In this document: positions 1 to 7,816 of the stretch, piece after piece
Numbering within the stretch: the stretch's first letter is position 1
Layout of the letters: the number at the start of each line of letters is the position of its first letter
Source: Flavobacterium sp. Leaf82
GTDB lineage: Bacteria > Bacteroidota > Bacteroidia > Flavobacteriales > Flavobacteriaceae
Direction: 5' to 3'
Assembly (NCBI RefSeq): GCF_001422725.1
Contig: NZ_LMMA01000001.1
Span: 436,691-500,690, forward strand
Length of the DNA stretch: 64,000 bases
Notes under the pieces: model-generated
Databases searched by the model: none
What the model saw: only the letters and a program-made list of their open reading frames with translations
What the model was told of the DNA's origin: nothing
Program-made: the position numbers and the translations under genes

Positions 1-220
1 TTCAGCCTTATTAGTTGCCTCTTATCTTAAAAACAATCTTCAATTACTAGAAAGTCTAAAATTACTTCTGGACGATCAAAAAAGAGATATTTTGAACAGT
101 ATTCCACCAGGAATCAAAATTATCCTTGGTTTTTCATGTTATGAATCAGTCGAAGAAAAAAACCAATCTATTGGCAGATCTATCTTCACTCTTTTTGGTC
201 ATAATTTTTTCAGTTTCTAA
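1..220 (+). CDS. 3' end of an unidentified protein (partial)
   Basis: The frame starting at base 2 is open from the window edge to a TAA at 218-220 and gives 72 residues without a stop, ending in GHNFFSF. The piece is mixed hydrophobic and charged (a KNNLQLLESLKLLLDD stretch followed by IPPGIKIILGF). I do not recognise a family. The start lies outside the window. A hairpin directly downstream is a likely terminator, which fits a real gene end. Function cannot be stated from this fragment. Confidence 0.55.
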   Translation, partial: SALLVASYLKNNLQLLESLKLLLDDQKRDILNSIPPGIKIILGFSCYESVEEKNQSIGRSIFTLFGHNFFSF

Positions 221-226
221 AATAAA

Positions 227-259
227 AAAATCCCATCTTACAAAGTAAAACAGGATTTT
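227..259. terminator. Bidirectional hairpin terminator between convergent genes
   Basis: AAAATCC at 227-233 pairs with GGATTTT at 253-259, and an inner TTAC/GTAA stem (238-241 and 245-248) closes the loop. It lies between the end of the partial plus-strand gene and the end of the minus-strand pseudouridine synthase, so it could serve both. Confidence 0.45.
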
Positions 260-286
260 ATATTTAAATCAATTTTGAGACGTTTC

Positions 287-1195
287 TTAAACGTTTTTCA
301 AATTGATAATTTCTTGCTCGGTCAAAAAACGCCAGTTACCTCTTGGTAAATTCTTTTTTGTTAAGCCGGCAAATGATACACGATCTATACGTAAAACATC
401 GTAGTCAAAGCTTTCGAAAATCGCACGAACCACTTTTACATTCGATGAACGCAATTTAAGACCTACTTCGCTTTTTGCTTCTTTCTCGATATAACTAACC
501 TCTTCAACAAACACTCGGTGCCCGTCAAGAACAAGACCTTTGCTTATTTTTTCTAAATCCTCAAATTTTAGATTTTTATCTAGAGAAACCTGGTAGATTT
601 TTGATGATTTCTGACTCGGTAAAGTAAATTTACGAATCATATCCGTATCATTCGTAAACAACAACAAACCAGTTGTGTTTTTGTCCATTCTTCCAATTGG
701 GGCAATTTTTGCCGTTGTAGAACCACGAACAAGTTCAAGAACGTTACGATATTCCTGACCTTCGTCAAGAGCTGTAGTAAAGTTTTTAGGTTTGTTCAGT
801 AAGATGTATTCTTTCTTTTCAGGAGTCAGAACAACGCCATCAAAATTAATAACATCGTTTAATTTAACTAAATAGCCCATTTCAGTTACCGGTACGCCAT
901 TTACTTTAACGTTTCCAGACTGAATGTATATATCAGCATCACGACGGGAACAAACACCAGAATTAGAGATGTATTTGTTCAAACGAATTTCGTCTGCAGC
1001 TTTTTGTCTTTTTGGAGCCTGATTCTGTTTTTTAAGTTTTTGCGCCGCTTCTTCTTCCGCAGCCTTAACAGCAGGTTTCACTTTTTTTGGCCCTTGAGCG
1101 CGCTTCGCCATAGGAGGTTTTGGCTTGTTAGAGTTTGGTCTAGAGCTATTTGGCCTAGAACCACCTCTTTTATTATTGCCTTCCTTATTGTTCAT
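287..1195 (-). CDS. rluB: rRNA pseudouridine synthase, RsuA/RluB family
   Basis: Converts a specific uridine of ribosomal RNA to pseudouridine in the cytoplasm. Residues 1 to about 68 are a basic, Asn/Pro/Lys-rich low-complexity tail common in flavobacterial members. An S4 RNA-binding domain follows (about 70-117, IRLNKYISNSGVCSRRDAD). The catalytic domain carries GRMDKNTTGLLLF, with the catalytic Asp at about residue 171, and a C-terminal GLTKKNLPRGNWRFL block typical of the RluB/RluF/RsuA subgroup. Length 302 is normal for a tailed member. A consensus -7 box lies upstream at 1213-1220. The exact target base (RluB, RluE, RluF or RsuA type) cannot be decided by eye; RluB-like is the best guess. 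Confidence 0.85.
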   Translation of the reverse strand: MNNKEGNNKRGGSRPNSSRPNSNKPKPPMAKRAQGPKKVKPAVKAAEEEAAQKLKKQNQAPKRQKAADEIRLNKYISNSGVCSRRDADIYIQSGNVKVNGVPVTEMGYLVKLNDVINFDGVVLTPEKKEYILLNKPKNFTTALDEGQEYRNVLELVRGSTTAKIAPIGRMDKNTTGLLLFTNDTDMIRKFTLPSQKSSKIYQVSLDKNLKFEDLEKISKGLVLDGHRVFVEEVSYIEKEAKSEVGLKLRSSNVKVVRAIFESFDYDVLRIDRVSFAGLTKKNLPRGNWRFLTEQEIINLKNV

Positions 1196-1212
1196 AAATT
1201 CTGTAATTTGTG

Positions 1213-1220
1213 CAAAGATA
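1213..1220 (-). promoter_or_regulatory. Bacteroidota -7 box upstream of rluB
   Basis: The minus strand reads TATCTTTG, a perfect TAnnTTTG match, 18 bases before the ATG. No clear TTG is seen at the -33 distance. Confidence 0.6.
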
Positions 1221-1298
1221 GTTTATTCTTGCTAAATAATCCTAAGTTCATTGTTCTTAGATTAATAGCTATTATTTTTTGGACTTGCAGGAGCAGTA

Positions 1299-1420
1299 CA
1301 ATTGGCTTTTTTTAGGCATGTTTCCCCGCTTTTGTTCCAATCTTTTGTTTTTTTAAAGGAAAAAAACAAAAGGATTTCCACGCAATCGGGGCTATTTTTC
1401 AGGCAATTGGCTTTTTTTAG
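1299..1420. repeat. Composite intergenic element with perfect hairpin and flanking direct repeats
   Basis: The gene-free stretch 1196-1574 holds CAATTGGCTTTTTTTAG twice (1299-1315 and 1404-1420). Between the copies is a perfect 13-bp hairpin, CTTTTGTTTTTTT (1342-1354) and its complement (1360-1372) with loop AAAGG, enclosed by CCCCG (1324-1328) and CGGGG (1387-1391). Read on the minus strand, 1316-1393 is a relative of the element at 39762-39847: both run AGCCCCGAT, then AATCCTTTTG, a variable loop, AAAAGATTG, and GCGGG. No gene is seen in the rest of the stretch. Confidence 0.65.
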
Positions 1421-1574
1421 ACATTTTTAAAGGAGGATTTTACCACAAAGATTCACAAATAATTTCATAAAGATTCACTGGGTTTTTTTAAGCTTTGTGT
1501 AATTCTGTTATCAGTCCTTTCAAACAAAAAAACAGCGAAAACCAGTAAAACCAATAAAATCCTTGGGCAATTAT

Positions 1575-2531
1575 CTAAGACTTTAAAAGTAAATTCTTTC
1601 CGTGCCACAAAACACTCGGATTAATTAAAACGATGCAGCAAACACCTGAAACAATCAAAAATTTCAACACATTGTGCAAAAGTAAAAATTGTTGTTTTGA
1701 GTTTGATCCCCATAAATAGATTAAGAAAAATAATAAAACCCCAAAACATACATAAAAGTAAATGTCCATGTAGCCCACATCATAAATATTGATTAAGATA
1801 TAAACCGGAATTACGGTTAAAATGGTCAAAACGGTAATGATTTGTTTAGAAACTGTTTCGTTATAAATTATCGGAATCGTTCTGTAATTGTTAACCAAAT
1901 CACCTTTAAGATTCTCAAGATCTTTTATCATTTCCCGAATTAGTAATAGCAAGAACAAGAAAACAGCATGTGCTGAAATTACCATGAAATGGCTCATATG
2001 ATCTTCAATCTCTTCAAATGAAATCTTATTATAGAAATATAAAAGAATTGCAAAAAAAGGAATTACAGCCATAAAAGCAGCCGTTAAATTGCCAACAATT
2101 GGATATTTCTTTATTTTATGGGAGTAAAACCAAATCAGAAAAATATATGCTGAAAAGAATATAAAAGCTCTCCAGGAAACAATTAAAGCCATCAAAGCGG
2201 CAATAAAATTTAATGTAAAATAAACTGAAAGTTTTGTTTTTTGACTAACTAACCTGTCCAGCATTGATTTGTTGGGTCTATTGATTAAATCTTTCTGGCT
2301 GTCATAAAAGTTATTGATAATATATCCTGAAGCAATCGTAATCGCCGAAGCAAAAACGATTAAGAATAAATTGAAATCTAGTAAAATATCAAGCGCTCTT
2401 TTTTCCGGAGCCAATATAAAAATAGCAGATAAATATTGTGCCAAAACAATAATCGGAATATTATAGCCTCTCACTACTGAGAACAGACTAACAATTTTCA
2501 TTACTAAAAGTTTGTGCTGTCTGCTTAACAT
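1575..2531 (-). CDS. UbiA-family prenyltransferase (geranylgeranylglycerol-phosphate geranylgeranyltransferase-like)
   Basis: Integral membrane enzyme that transfers a polyprenyl chain to an acceptor. The 318-residue protein is almost wholly hydrophobic with about eight or nine membrane segments. The first Asp-rich motif is NNFYDSQKD (about 73-81) and the second is DLENLKGD (about 204-211); together these bind the Mg-diphosphate of the prenyl donor in UbiA enzymes. Flavobacterial homologues are usually labelled geranylgeranylglycerol-phosphate geranylgeranyltransferase, but the true acceptor is not evident from sequence. It lies upstream of nothing cotranscribed except possibly the DUF502 gene and sits near two mevalonate-pathway genes, which supply its isoprenoid donor. 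Family assignment is firm, substrate is inferred. Confidence 0.8.
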   Translation of the reverse strand: MLSRQHKLLVMKIVSLFSVVRGYNIPIIVLAQYLSAIFILAPEKRALDILLDFNLFLIVFASAITIASGYIINNFYDSQKDLINRPNKSMLDRLVSQKTKLSVYFTLNFIAALMALIVSWRAFIFFSAYIFLIWFYSHKIKKYPIVGNLTAAFMAVIPFFAILLYFYNKISFEEIEDHMSHFMVISAHAVFLFLLLLIREMIKDLENLKGDLVNNYRTIPIIYNETVSKQIITVLTILTVIPVYILINIYDVGYMDIYFYVCFGVLLFFLIYLWGSNSKQQFLLLHNVLKFLIVSGVCCIVLINPSVLWHGKNLLLKS

Positions 2532-2594
2532 TTTTTGAAGTTAGTTTGGGATTTTAATTAAAGGCTTGTTTAAAAATAGGGTTTGAAGCAAACA

Positions 2595-3185
2595 TTAAAG
2601 TTTGTCATTTAGTAATGCTGCAGAACCAAGGCCAAGTTTTCGAATGCAAGCTAAGGCTTCTTTTTGAGAAATTCCTACTTCTGTGATATCTTTTTTTTCT
2701 ACAAAACAAACAGAACCACTCCACGGACTTGGTGCGTCCGGAATAAAAACCGCAAAATTGTTTTCGTTTATTTGCTCAATCAAAAAAGCAAATTGCAGTC
2801 CTGCATCTGTAGGAACGAGGATAACTTTTAAGTTTTCATTAGATTCAAAACCCATTATACTTTCATTTATGCCTTTCATAAATGAATATCCGGGAACGAA
2901 ACTTAAAATTCCGTTTTCCAGTTTTTGAATCAATTTTTTTGCATGAGCTGTTCTGGCAATTAATCCGGCAGTTATACAAATAATAAATATGATTAAGATC
3001 GCGACAATTTCTTCAATTGTCAATCCCAGAATTTTCACTTTCGGAAAATAATTTATTATCGGAAGTGTAATCTTCTGAATGATATGGTATCCTTTTTCAA
3101 GAATAACCAATAATAAAACAAGTGGAGCTAAAAACAGAATTCCTCCTAAAAAAGTTGTTTTGATAATCTTTAAAATACTTTTCAT
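2595..3185 (-). CDS. DUF502 family membrane protein
   Basis: 196 residues with two membrane segments (about 12-32 and 58-78) followed by a soluble region containing FVPGYSFMKGINESIMGF and PDAPSPWSGSV, the conserved block of DUF502 proteins. The family has no established biochemical role. The gap to the prenyltransferase is 63 bases, and 70 bases separate it from mevalonate kinase, all on the same strand, so a loose operon is possible. Start ATG at 3185 is directly followed by a basic residue and the first membrane helix. Confidence 0.8.
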   Translation of the reverse strand: MKSILKIIKTTFLGGILFLAPLVLLLVILEKGYHIIQKITLPIINYFPKVKILGLTIEEIVAILIIFIICITAGLIARTAHAKKLIQKLENGILSFVPGYSFMKGINESIMGFESNENLKVILVPTDAGLQFAFLIEQINENNFAVFIPDAPSPWSGSVCFVEKKDITEVGISQKEALACIRKLGLGSAALLNDKL

Positions 3186-3255
3186 ATTAAATAACTTTTA
3201 CGGTGATAATTCTAAGAAAGCATATTCAATAGGCTAGTTTTTTAGCAATTTAACT

Positions 3256-4194
3256 TTAGAATTGGTAAACAACCTCTAATTTATAGTCTTTTAGAGATAT
3301 TTTAGCACGTTCTAGATCCTCAGTAAAACCTAGAATATAACCACCTCCGCCAGAACCACAAAGTTTTAAATAGTAATCATTTGTGTCGATTCCGTTTTGC
3401 CAGATACCATGAAATTGTTCCGGTATCATTGGCTTAAAGTTGTTTAAAACTACTTTTGATAGCTTTTTAGTATTCATAAACAACGATTTCATGTCGCCAT
3501 GTAAAAAGTTTTCTACGCAAGCATCAGTATACTTAACGAATTGGTTCTTAAGCATCGCACGGAAACCTTTGTCTTTTAGGTTTTCCATGAAAATGTTTAC
3601 CATTGGTGCAGTTTCTCCAACAATTCCAGAATCTAATAAAAACACAGCACCTTTTCCGTCAAAACTTTGAGTCGGGATTCCGGTTGCTTCGATATTATCT
3701 TTAGAATTAATTAATATTGGAATACTCAAATAACTGTTTAAAGGATCTAAACCAGAGCTTTTTCCGTGGAAAAAACTCTCCATTTGAGCAAAAATATTTT
3801 TAAGTTGTAACAGTTTTTCACGAGTTAAATTCTCTAAAACTGTTATTTTGTATGTAGCATATTTATCGTAAATAGCAGCAACAAGAGCGCCACTACTACC
3901 AACTCCGTATCCTTGCGGAATACTTGAGTCAAAATACATTCCGGCTTCAACATCATTCTTTAAACTTACCAAATCAAAAGCAACCAATTCCGGTTGTTCC
4001 GTTTGTAAATTTTCAAGGTAAGTTGTATAACGTCTTAAACTTGCGTTTGATGCGATTGCTTCTGCCGAAGGTTCTTCGGATTTCTTCAATGCACCATTAT
4101 AAAAATTATAAGGAATAGAAAGTCCTTTCGAGTCGCGGATGATTCCGTATTCTCCAAAGAGTAATATTTTTGAGTAAAATAATGGTCCTTTCAT
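3256..4194 (-). CDS. mvk: Mevalonate kinase (GHMP superfamily)
   Basis: Phosphorylates mevalonate to 5-phosphomevalonate with ATP in isoprenoid precursor synthesis. The start MKGPLFYSKILLFGEYGI carries the N-terminal GHMP motif, PQGYGVGSSGALVAA (about 93-107) is the ATP-binding loop, and CGSGGGGYILGF near residues 279-290 is the third GHMP motif. Length 312 is usual. Mevalonate diphosphate decarboxylase lies just upstream on the same strand with one small gene between. The two remaining pathway genes recognisable here are 35 kb away (38829-41177). GHMP kinases can be mis-assigned among themselves, but neighbours support mevalonate kinase. Confidence 0.82.
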   Translation of the reverse strand: MKGPLFYSKILLFGEYGIIRDSKGLSIPYNFYNGALKKSEEPSAEAIASNASLRRYTTYLENLQTEQPELVAFDLVSLKNDVEAGMYFDSSIPQGYGVGSSGALVAAIYDKYATYKITVLENLTREKLLQLKNIFAQMESFFHGKSSGLDPLNSYLSIPILINSKDNIEATGIPTQSFDGKGAVFLLDSGIVGETAPMVNIFMENLKDKGFRAMLKNQFVKYTDACVENFLHGDMKSLFMNTKKLSKVVLNNFKPMIPEQFHGIWQNGIDTNDYYLKLCGSGGGGYILGFTEDLERAKISLKDYKLEVVYQF

Positions 4195-4244
4195 GTTTAT
4201 TTAATGTCTTTCTTTAATTTGGGGAAGAAGTTTTTCTTCGTTTA

Positions 4245-4499
4245 TTAACCTTTAATGTATAATCCGATAATCATCATGGCCAGAGCAAAAAACAGACCAA
4301 CAAACCATTTTATCATGTCATTTTTTGCTTCTGTAATTTCTTTTTTTACGAAATCTTTGGTAGCAATTTCATTTTTGTCTTGTCTAATTTCTTCGCTAAT
4401 GGTTCTGTCAATTGCTTCAACAAATTCTTTAGCCTTTGCCTCGTCGAGATTAAGTTCTTTTCTAAATAAATCGTAAAGTTTTATAGTTGCACTATTCAT
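4245..4499 (-). CDS. Small coiled-coil protein with C-terminal membrane anchor
   Basis: 84 residues: a charged helical region (ELNLDEAKAKEFVEAID and IATKDFVKKEITEAKND) followed by one membrane helix (about 63-82) and a short KG end. This layout resembles the bacterial DUF1640/CCDC90-type proteins that form coiled-coil stalks at the membrane; their role is unclear. It is wedged between mevalonate kinase (50 bases downstream) and mevalonate diphosphate decarboxylase (47 bases upstream) on the same strand, so it is probably cotranscribed with them, but nothing in its sequence links it to isoprenoid chemistry. Confidence 0.7.
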   Translation of the reverse strand: MNSATIKLYDLFRKELNLDEAKAKEFVEAIDRTISEEIRQDKNEIATKDFVKKEITEAKNDMIKWFVGLFFALAMMIIGLYIKG

Positions 4500-4546
4500 A
4501 ATTTTTTAGCTAAAAAAGGTATTCTGACATATAAAGATACGGAAAA

Positions 4547-5650
4547 TTATAATGCAATTGCACCGTCTCCAATTTGGTCGCAAATGTACTGACGATTCTG
4601 ACAAAATACAACTAATTCGTCCTGAATAAATTGTAATACTTTCCCGCTAACGTTTTCGGGATAAAGTACATGAACATTTGCTCCGGCATCAAGCGTAAAA
4701 CAAACCGGAATTTGTGTTTCATTTCTGAATTTCCAGATTGCATTTATGATCTGTAATGTGTTTGGTTTCATTAAAATAAAATACGGCATCGATGTCATCA
4801 TCATAGCGTGTAATGTCAAAGCTTCACTTTCGACCACTTTAATGAATTCGTCTAAATTTCCGTTTTCGAAAATAGCAATCAATTGATCGAGATTTTCGTG
4901 TGCCTGAGCAAAACGTCTTTCGGCATATGGATGATTGTGCATCAAATCATGTCCAACGGTACTCGAAACTTGTTTTTCGCCTTTGTCTACCAATAAAATG
5001 GTATCCTGATAGTTCTTGAAATTTTCATGAATAGCATATGGAAATTCAACTCCGTATAAATCTGAACTTCCTTTTATATTTGCTTGATTTCCCCAGGCAA
5101 CAACATTTCCTTTCACGCTTCGGCAAGCGCTTCCTGAGCCTAAACGAGCCAGAAAAGATGCTTTTTGATAGAAATAATCTTCTGTCATTTCAGGGTTTAG
5201 CACTTTTTCTAAACTCATAAAATTCATTGCCAAAGCTGCCATTCCTGAAGCCGAAGAAGCAATTCCGGAACTGTGTGGGAATGTGTTTTGTGTGTCGATT
5301 GTAAAATGATAGGCTTTCAAAAAAGGCAAATAAACTTCAATTCGTTCTAAAAACTTCTGAATTTTAGGTTTAAAATCTTCTTTTGGTTTTCCTTCAAATA
5401 ATAAATCAAAACAGAAGCCATTATTTGTTTCGCTTAAAGGAGCTGCGGTGTATCGTTTAGAGAAAACCAACTTTGTAATGGTTTTACAATTATTAAGTGT
5501 AAAACTTACCGAAGGATTTGCCGGAATTTGATTGTCTTTTTTTCCCCAATATTTTACTAATGCAATATTGCTGGGAGCGCTCCATTCAAAGTTTCCGTTT
5601 TCGATCGTTGAAGTATATTTTTTTGGAATAAAATCAGTTGCTTTAAACAT
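4547..5650 (-). CDS. mvaD: Mevalonate diphosphate decarboxylase
   Basis: ATP-dependent decarboxylation that yields isopentenyl diphosphate, the last step of the mevalonate route. Visible motifs are SAPSNIALVKYWGKKD (about 24-39), FPHSSGIASSASGMAALA (about 124-141, the GHMP ATP loop) and LDAGANVHVL (about 320-329), whose Asp is the catalytic residue of the family. Length 367 is in the normal range (320-400). A -7 promoter box lies at 5668-5675, giving a very short leader, and the gene heads a minus-strand group with the small coiled-coil gene and mevalonate kinase. Confidence 0.9.
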   Translation of the reverse strand: MFKATDFIPKKYTSTIENGNFEWSAPSNIALVKYWGKKDNQIPANPSVSFTLNNCKTITKLVFSKRYTAAPLSETNNGFCFDLLFEGKPKEDFKPKIQKFLERIEVYLPFLKAYHFTIDTQNTFPHSSGIASSASGMAALAMNFMSLEKVLNPEMTEDYFYQKASFLARLGSGSACRSVKGNVVAWGNQANIKGSSDLYGVEFPYAIHENFKNYQDTILLVDKGEKQVSSTVGHDLMHNHPYAERRFAQAHENLDQLIAIFENGNLDEFIKVVESEALTLHAMMMTSMPYFILMKPNTLQIINAIWKFRNETQIPVCFTLDAGANVHVLYPENVSGKVLQFIQDELVVFCQNRQYICDQIGDGAIAL

Positions 5651-5667
5651 GAATTATAAAATTTTGG

Positions 5668-5675
5668 CAAAGATA
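5668..5675 (-). promoter_or_regulatory. -7 box of the mvaD group
   Basis: TATCTTTG on the minus strand, matching TAnnTTTG, 18 bases before the mvaD ATG. No TTG at the expected -33 distance was found. Confidence 0.55.
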
Positions 5676-5791
5676 GTTTTTAAATATTTTCACCATATAA
5701 GTTATATAAGAAAATATAAACTAAAATGAACTTGTAGTGTTTATATGGTTTAACCTTTCTTTTTAACTATTTTTGGATAAAATTTAATAGA

Positions 5792-6268
5792 ATGAATAAG
5801 GTAGTCAAAATCATAATAGCGCTAGTAATTTGTTTAATGGTTGGGTATTCTGCAAGTGTCGTAACAAGACCAAGTGTTGAAAGTTGGTATCCAACGCTTG
5901 TAAAACCTGCTTTTAATCCGCCAAATTGGATTTTTATGCCGGTTTGGACACTATTATACATATTAATGGCGGTTGCTGCCGGATTAGTTTGGGATAAAAT
6001 AAAGGAACAAAACCAAGAAGTAAAAGTTGCACTAGGATTCTTTTTGATTCAATTGACATTGAATGCTATTTGGTCGTATATATTCTTTGGACTAAAAAAT
6101 CCAATGTTGGCTTTAATCGAAATTGCATTATTATGGCTGATGATTTATGAAACTTATTTAAAGTTTACCAAAATAAACAAAACTGCGGGATATTTATTAA
6201 TTCCTTACATGGCATGGGTTGCTTTTGCAGGGATTTTGAATGCAAGTATTTGGTGGTTGAACAGGTAG
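5792..6268 (+). CDS. tspO: TspO/MBR family tryptophan-rich sensory protein
   Basis: 158-residue protein with five membrane helices and the family's aromatic motifs: WYPTLVKPAFNPPNWIFMPVWTLLY (pieces around residues 31-55), LNAIWSYIFFGLKNP and the C-terminal LNASIWWLN. TspO proteins bind tetrapyrroles and related ligands in the membrane and are tied to oxidative-stress or light responses in various bacteria; the role here is not shown. Start ATG at 5792 gives a short basic N-terminus before the first helix. A possible -7 box TATTTTTG lies at 5768-5775. The gene is convergent with the next one, with only four bases between stops. Confidence 0.88.
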   Translation: MNKVVKIIIALVICLMVGYSASVVTRPSVESWYPTLVKPAFNPPNWIFMPVWTLLYILMAVAAGLVWDKIKEQNQEVKVALGFFLIQLTLNAIWSYIFFGLKNPMLALIEIALLWLMIYETYLKFTKINKTAGYLLIPYMAWVAFAGILNASIWWLNR

Positions 6269-6272
6269 TTTT

Positions 6273-7022
6273 TTAATTTCCGGATTCTGCCTTTGCTTTT
6301 TTGAACATCTCATTTTTAGCATACAAAAAATCCATTGTGGTCAATATATTATTGTTTTCTAAAAGTTTTGCAGATCTTGGGTCAGCATCGCAGAAATCAA
6401 TAAAGAGATCTTTTTCTTCGGGCTTTAATTTTAATTCCTGAGTGAAAAAGGCATAAGGAATCGATGCTGCTACTAATTTTTTGAAACCAGTTTCTGAAGT
6501 TTTCTTTTTGAGTTCTTGTTGTTTGTCTTTTTTAAATAAATTAAAAAGTCCGGTTCCCATTCGGGCAAAGTCCATACCATTTGCAATTGTTCCGTCGTTT
6601 ACGCCAGTATATTTTTGTAAAGATTGGTTGTCTTTTGTAAATTTTATATTATCGATATCTTTTTGAGAAGTGCTTATTTTATCAAATTTTATATTGGTTA
6701 CTATTACTTCTTTTAATTCTTCGGCTTTGATAGTCATATTTACAGTAAGATTGTCCTGATCAATAACTTGAGGAGTTATTTTTAATCTTGTAAAAAAATA
6801 ATCTTTAGAGAAAAATAACAAACTGTCGTTTGCCTGAACCAGAATAGCAAATCCTCCCAGATCATTTGTTCTTGTGCTGGTTTTTGCCGTTTTATTGATA
6901 ACCTCAACTTTATTAAGCGGATTATTATTGGAAAGAACTTTTCCGTGAAGTAATTTTTCTGTTTGAGAAATAGAAATTTGGTAGGCAAGAAGGGAAATTG
7001 TAGTAAGTAATTTTACTTTCAT
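6273..7022 (-). CDS. Secreted carboxypeptidase-regulatory-like domain protein
   Basis: 249 residues beginning with a signal peptide (MKVKLLTTISLLAYQISISQ). Residues about 25-100 form a CarboxypepD_reg-like beta-sandwich (LLHGKVLSNNNPLNKVEVIN, then LGGFAILVQANDSLLFF), the same module that precedes many TonB-dependent receptors. The rest is charged and helical and I recognise no domain in it. Such stand-alone proteins are frequent in flavobacteria and have no assigned job; a periplasmic location is likely. It is a single-gene unit, with about 140 bases to the next upstream gene. Confidence 0.7.
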   Translation of the reverse strand: MKVKLLTTISLLAYQISISQTEKLLHGKVLSNNNPLNKVEVINKTAKTSTRTNDLGGFAILVQANDSLLFFSKDYFFTRLKITPQVIDQDNLTVNMTIKAEELKEVIVTNIKFDKISTSQKDIDNIKFTKDNQSLQKYTGVNDGTIANGMDFARMGTGLFNLFKKDKQQELKKKTSETGFKKLVAASIPYAFFTQELKLKPEEKDLFIDFCDADPRSAKLLENNNILTTMDFLYAKNEMFKKAKAESGN

Positions 7023-7164
7023 TTAATGGCATTTAGTTCAGTAAAATTATTAGAATAGTCTTAATGAAAACTTAGCGAATCTGTAAATTCTTGTTAATTC
7101 GATTTTGGATATTTTATAGTCTGTTATTGCGATTTATAATCTCAATCGCAGAAACTTTTCTTTT

Positions 7165-7812
7165 TTATATTATTTCAATTAGTTCCAAGGCGTTGTTCAG
7201 TACCAGCTTTGCACCATTTGTTTTCAATTCTTCTTCGGTTCTGTAACCCCAGGAAACTCCAACCGGAAACATATTAGCATTTATAGCGGTCTGCATATCA
7301 ATATCTGAATCGCCAACAAAAAGGATTTCTTCGGGTTTTAAATTCCAGTTTTTACTTATTGCTACCGCTTCAAACGGATTTGGTTTTTTAAGTTCTTCTG
7401 TACTTAAACCAATTGCAGTATCAAAATAATCAGGAAATATTTCTGCCGCAATCTTTTTGGTCAACTCATCGGCTTTGTTTGAAAATACTGCTAATTTGAT
7501 ATTTCGTGAAAGTAAATTATCTAATAATTCGATAATACCTTCGTATGGTTTCGTTTTTAACGTACAGATTTTTCGGTATTCATTAACCATGCAATCAAAA
7601 CAAATTGCAATTTGATCTTCAGAATTGTTTGATGCCGGCAACGCTTTGCTAACAAGATTGCGTAAACCGCTTCCAATAAAATATTGATAAGTGTCGTAAG
7701 TATGAGTAGGGTAATTTAAACCTGTAAGAACAGTATTCATTGCATCTGAAATGTCTTCTAATGAATTTACTAACGTTCCGTCTAAATCAAAAATAATTCC
7801 TTTGTATTTCAT
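7165..7812 (-). CDS. HAD family hydrolase, phosphoglycolate phosphatase-like
   Basis: 215-residue HAD phosphatase: FDLDGTLVNSLEDI near residue 8 holds the two catalytic Asp residues, VFSNKADEL is motif II, KKPNPFEA supplies the motif III Lys, and LFVGDSDIDMQTA is motif IV. The helical cap of about 70 residues puts it in subfamily I, like phosphoglycolate phosphatase (Gph) and pyrophosphatase PpaX. The substrate cannot be read from sequence. It ends four bases from the start side of a flavoprotein gene at 7817 on the same strand, so the two are likely cotranscribed. Confidence 0.8.
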   Translation of the reverse strand: MKYKGIIFDLDGTLVNSLEDISDAMNTVLTGLNYPTHTYDTYQYFIGSGLRNLVSKALPASNNSEDQIAICFDCMVNEYRKICTLKTKPYEGIIELLDNLLSRNIKLAVFSNKADELTKKIAAEIFPDYFDTAIGLSTEELKKPNPFEAVAISKNWNLKPEEILFVGDSDIDMQTAINANMFPVGVSWGYRTEEELKTNGAKLVLNNALELIEII

Positions 7813-7816
7813 TCTA

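Noticed and set aside
1004..1315. Plus-strand open frame of 103 residues opposite the start of the pseudouridine synthase gene
   Set aside because: It is the shadow of the Lys/Asn-rich tail of rluB, with a Phe/Arg-rich product, and runs into the intergenic repeat.
6782..6988. Minus-strand frame overlapping the carboxypeptidase-regulatory-like gene in another frame
   Set aside because: It lies wholly within a gene that has a signal peptide and a domain, and has no features of its own.
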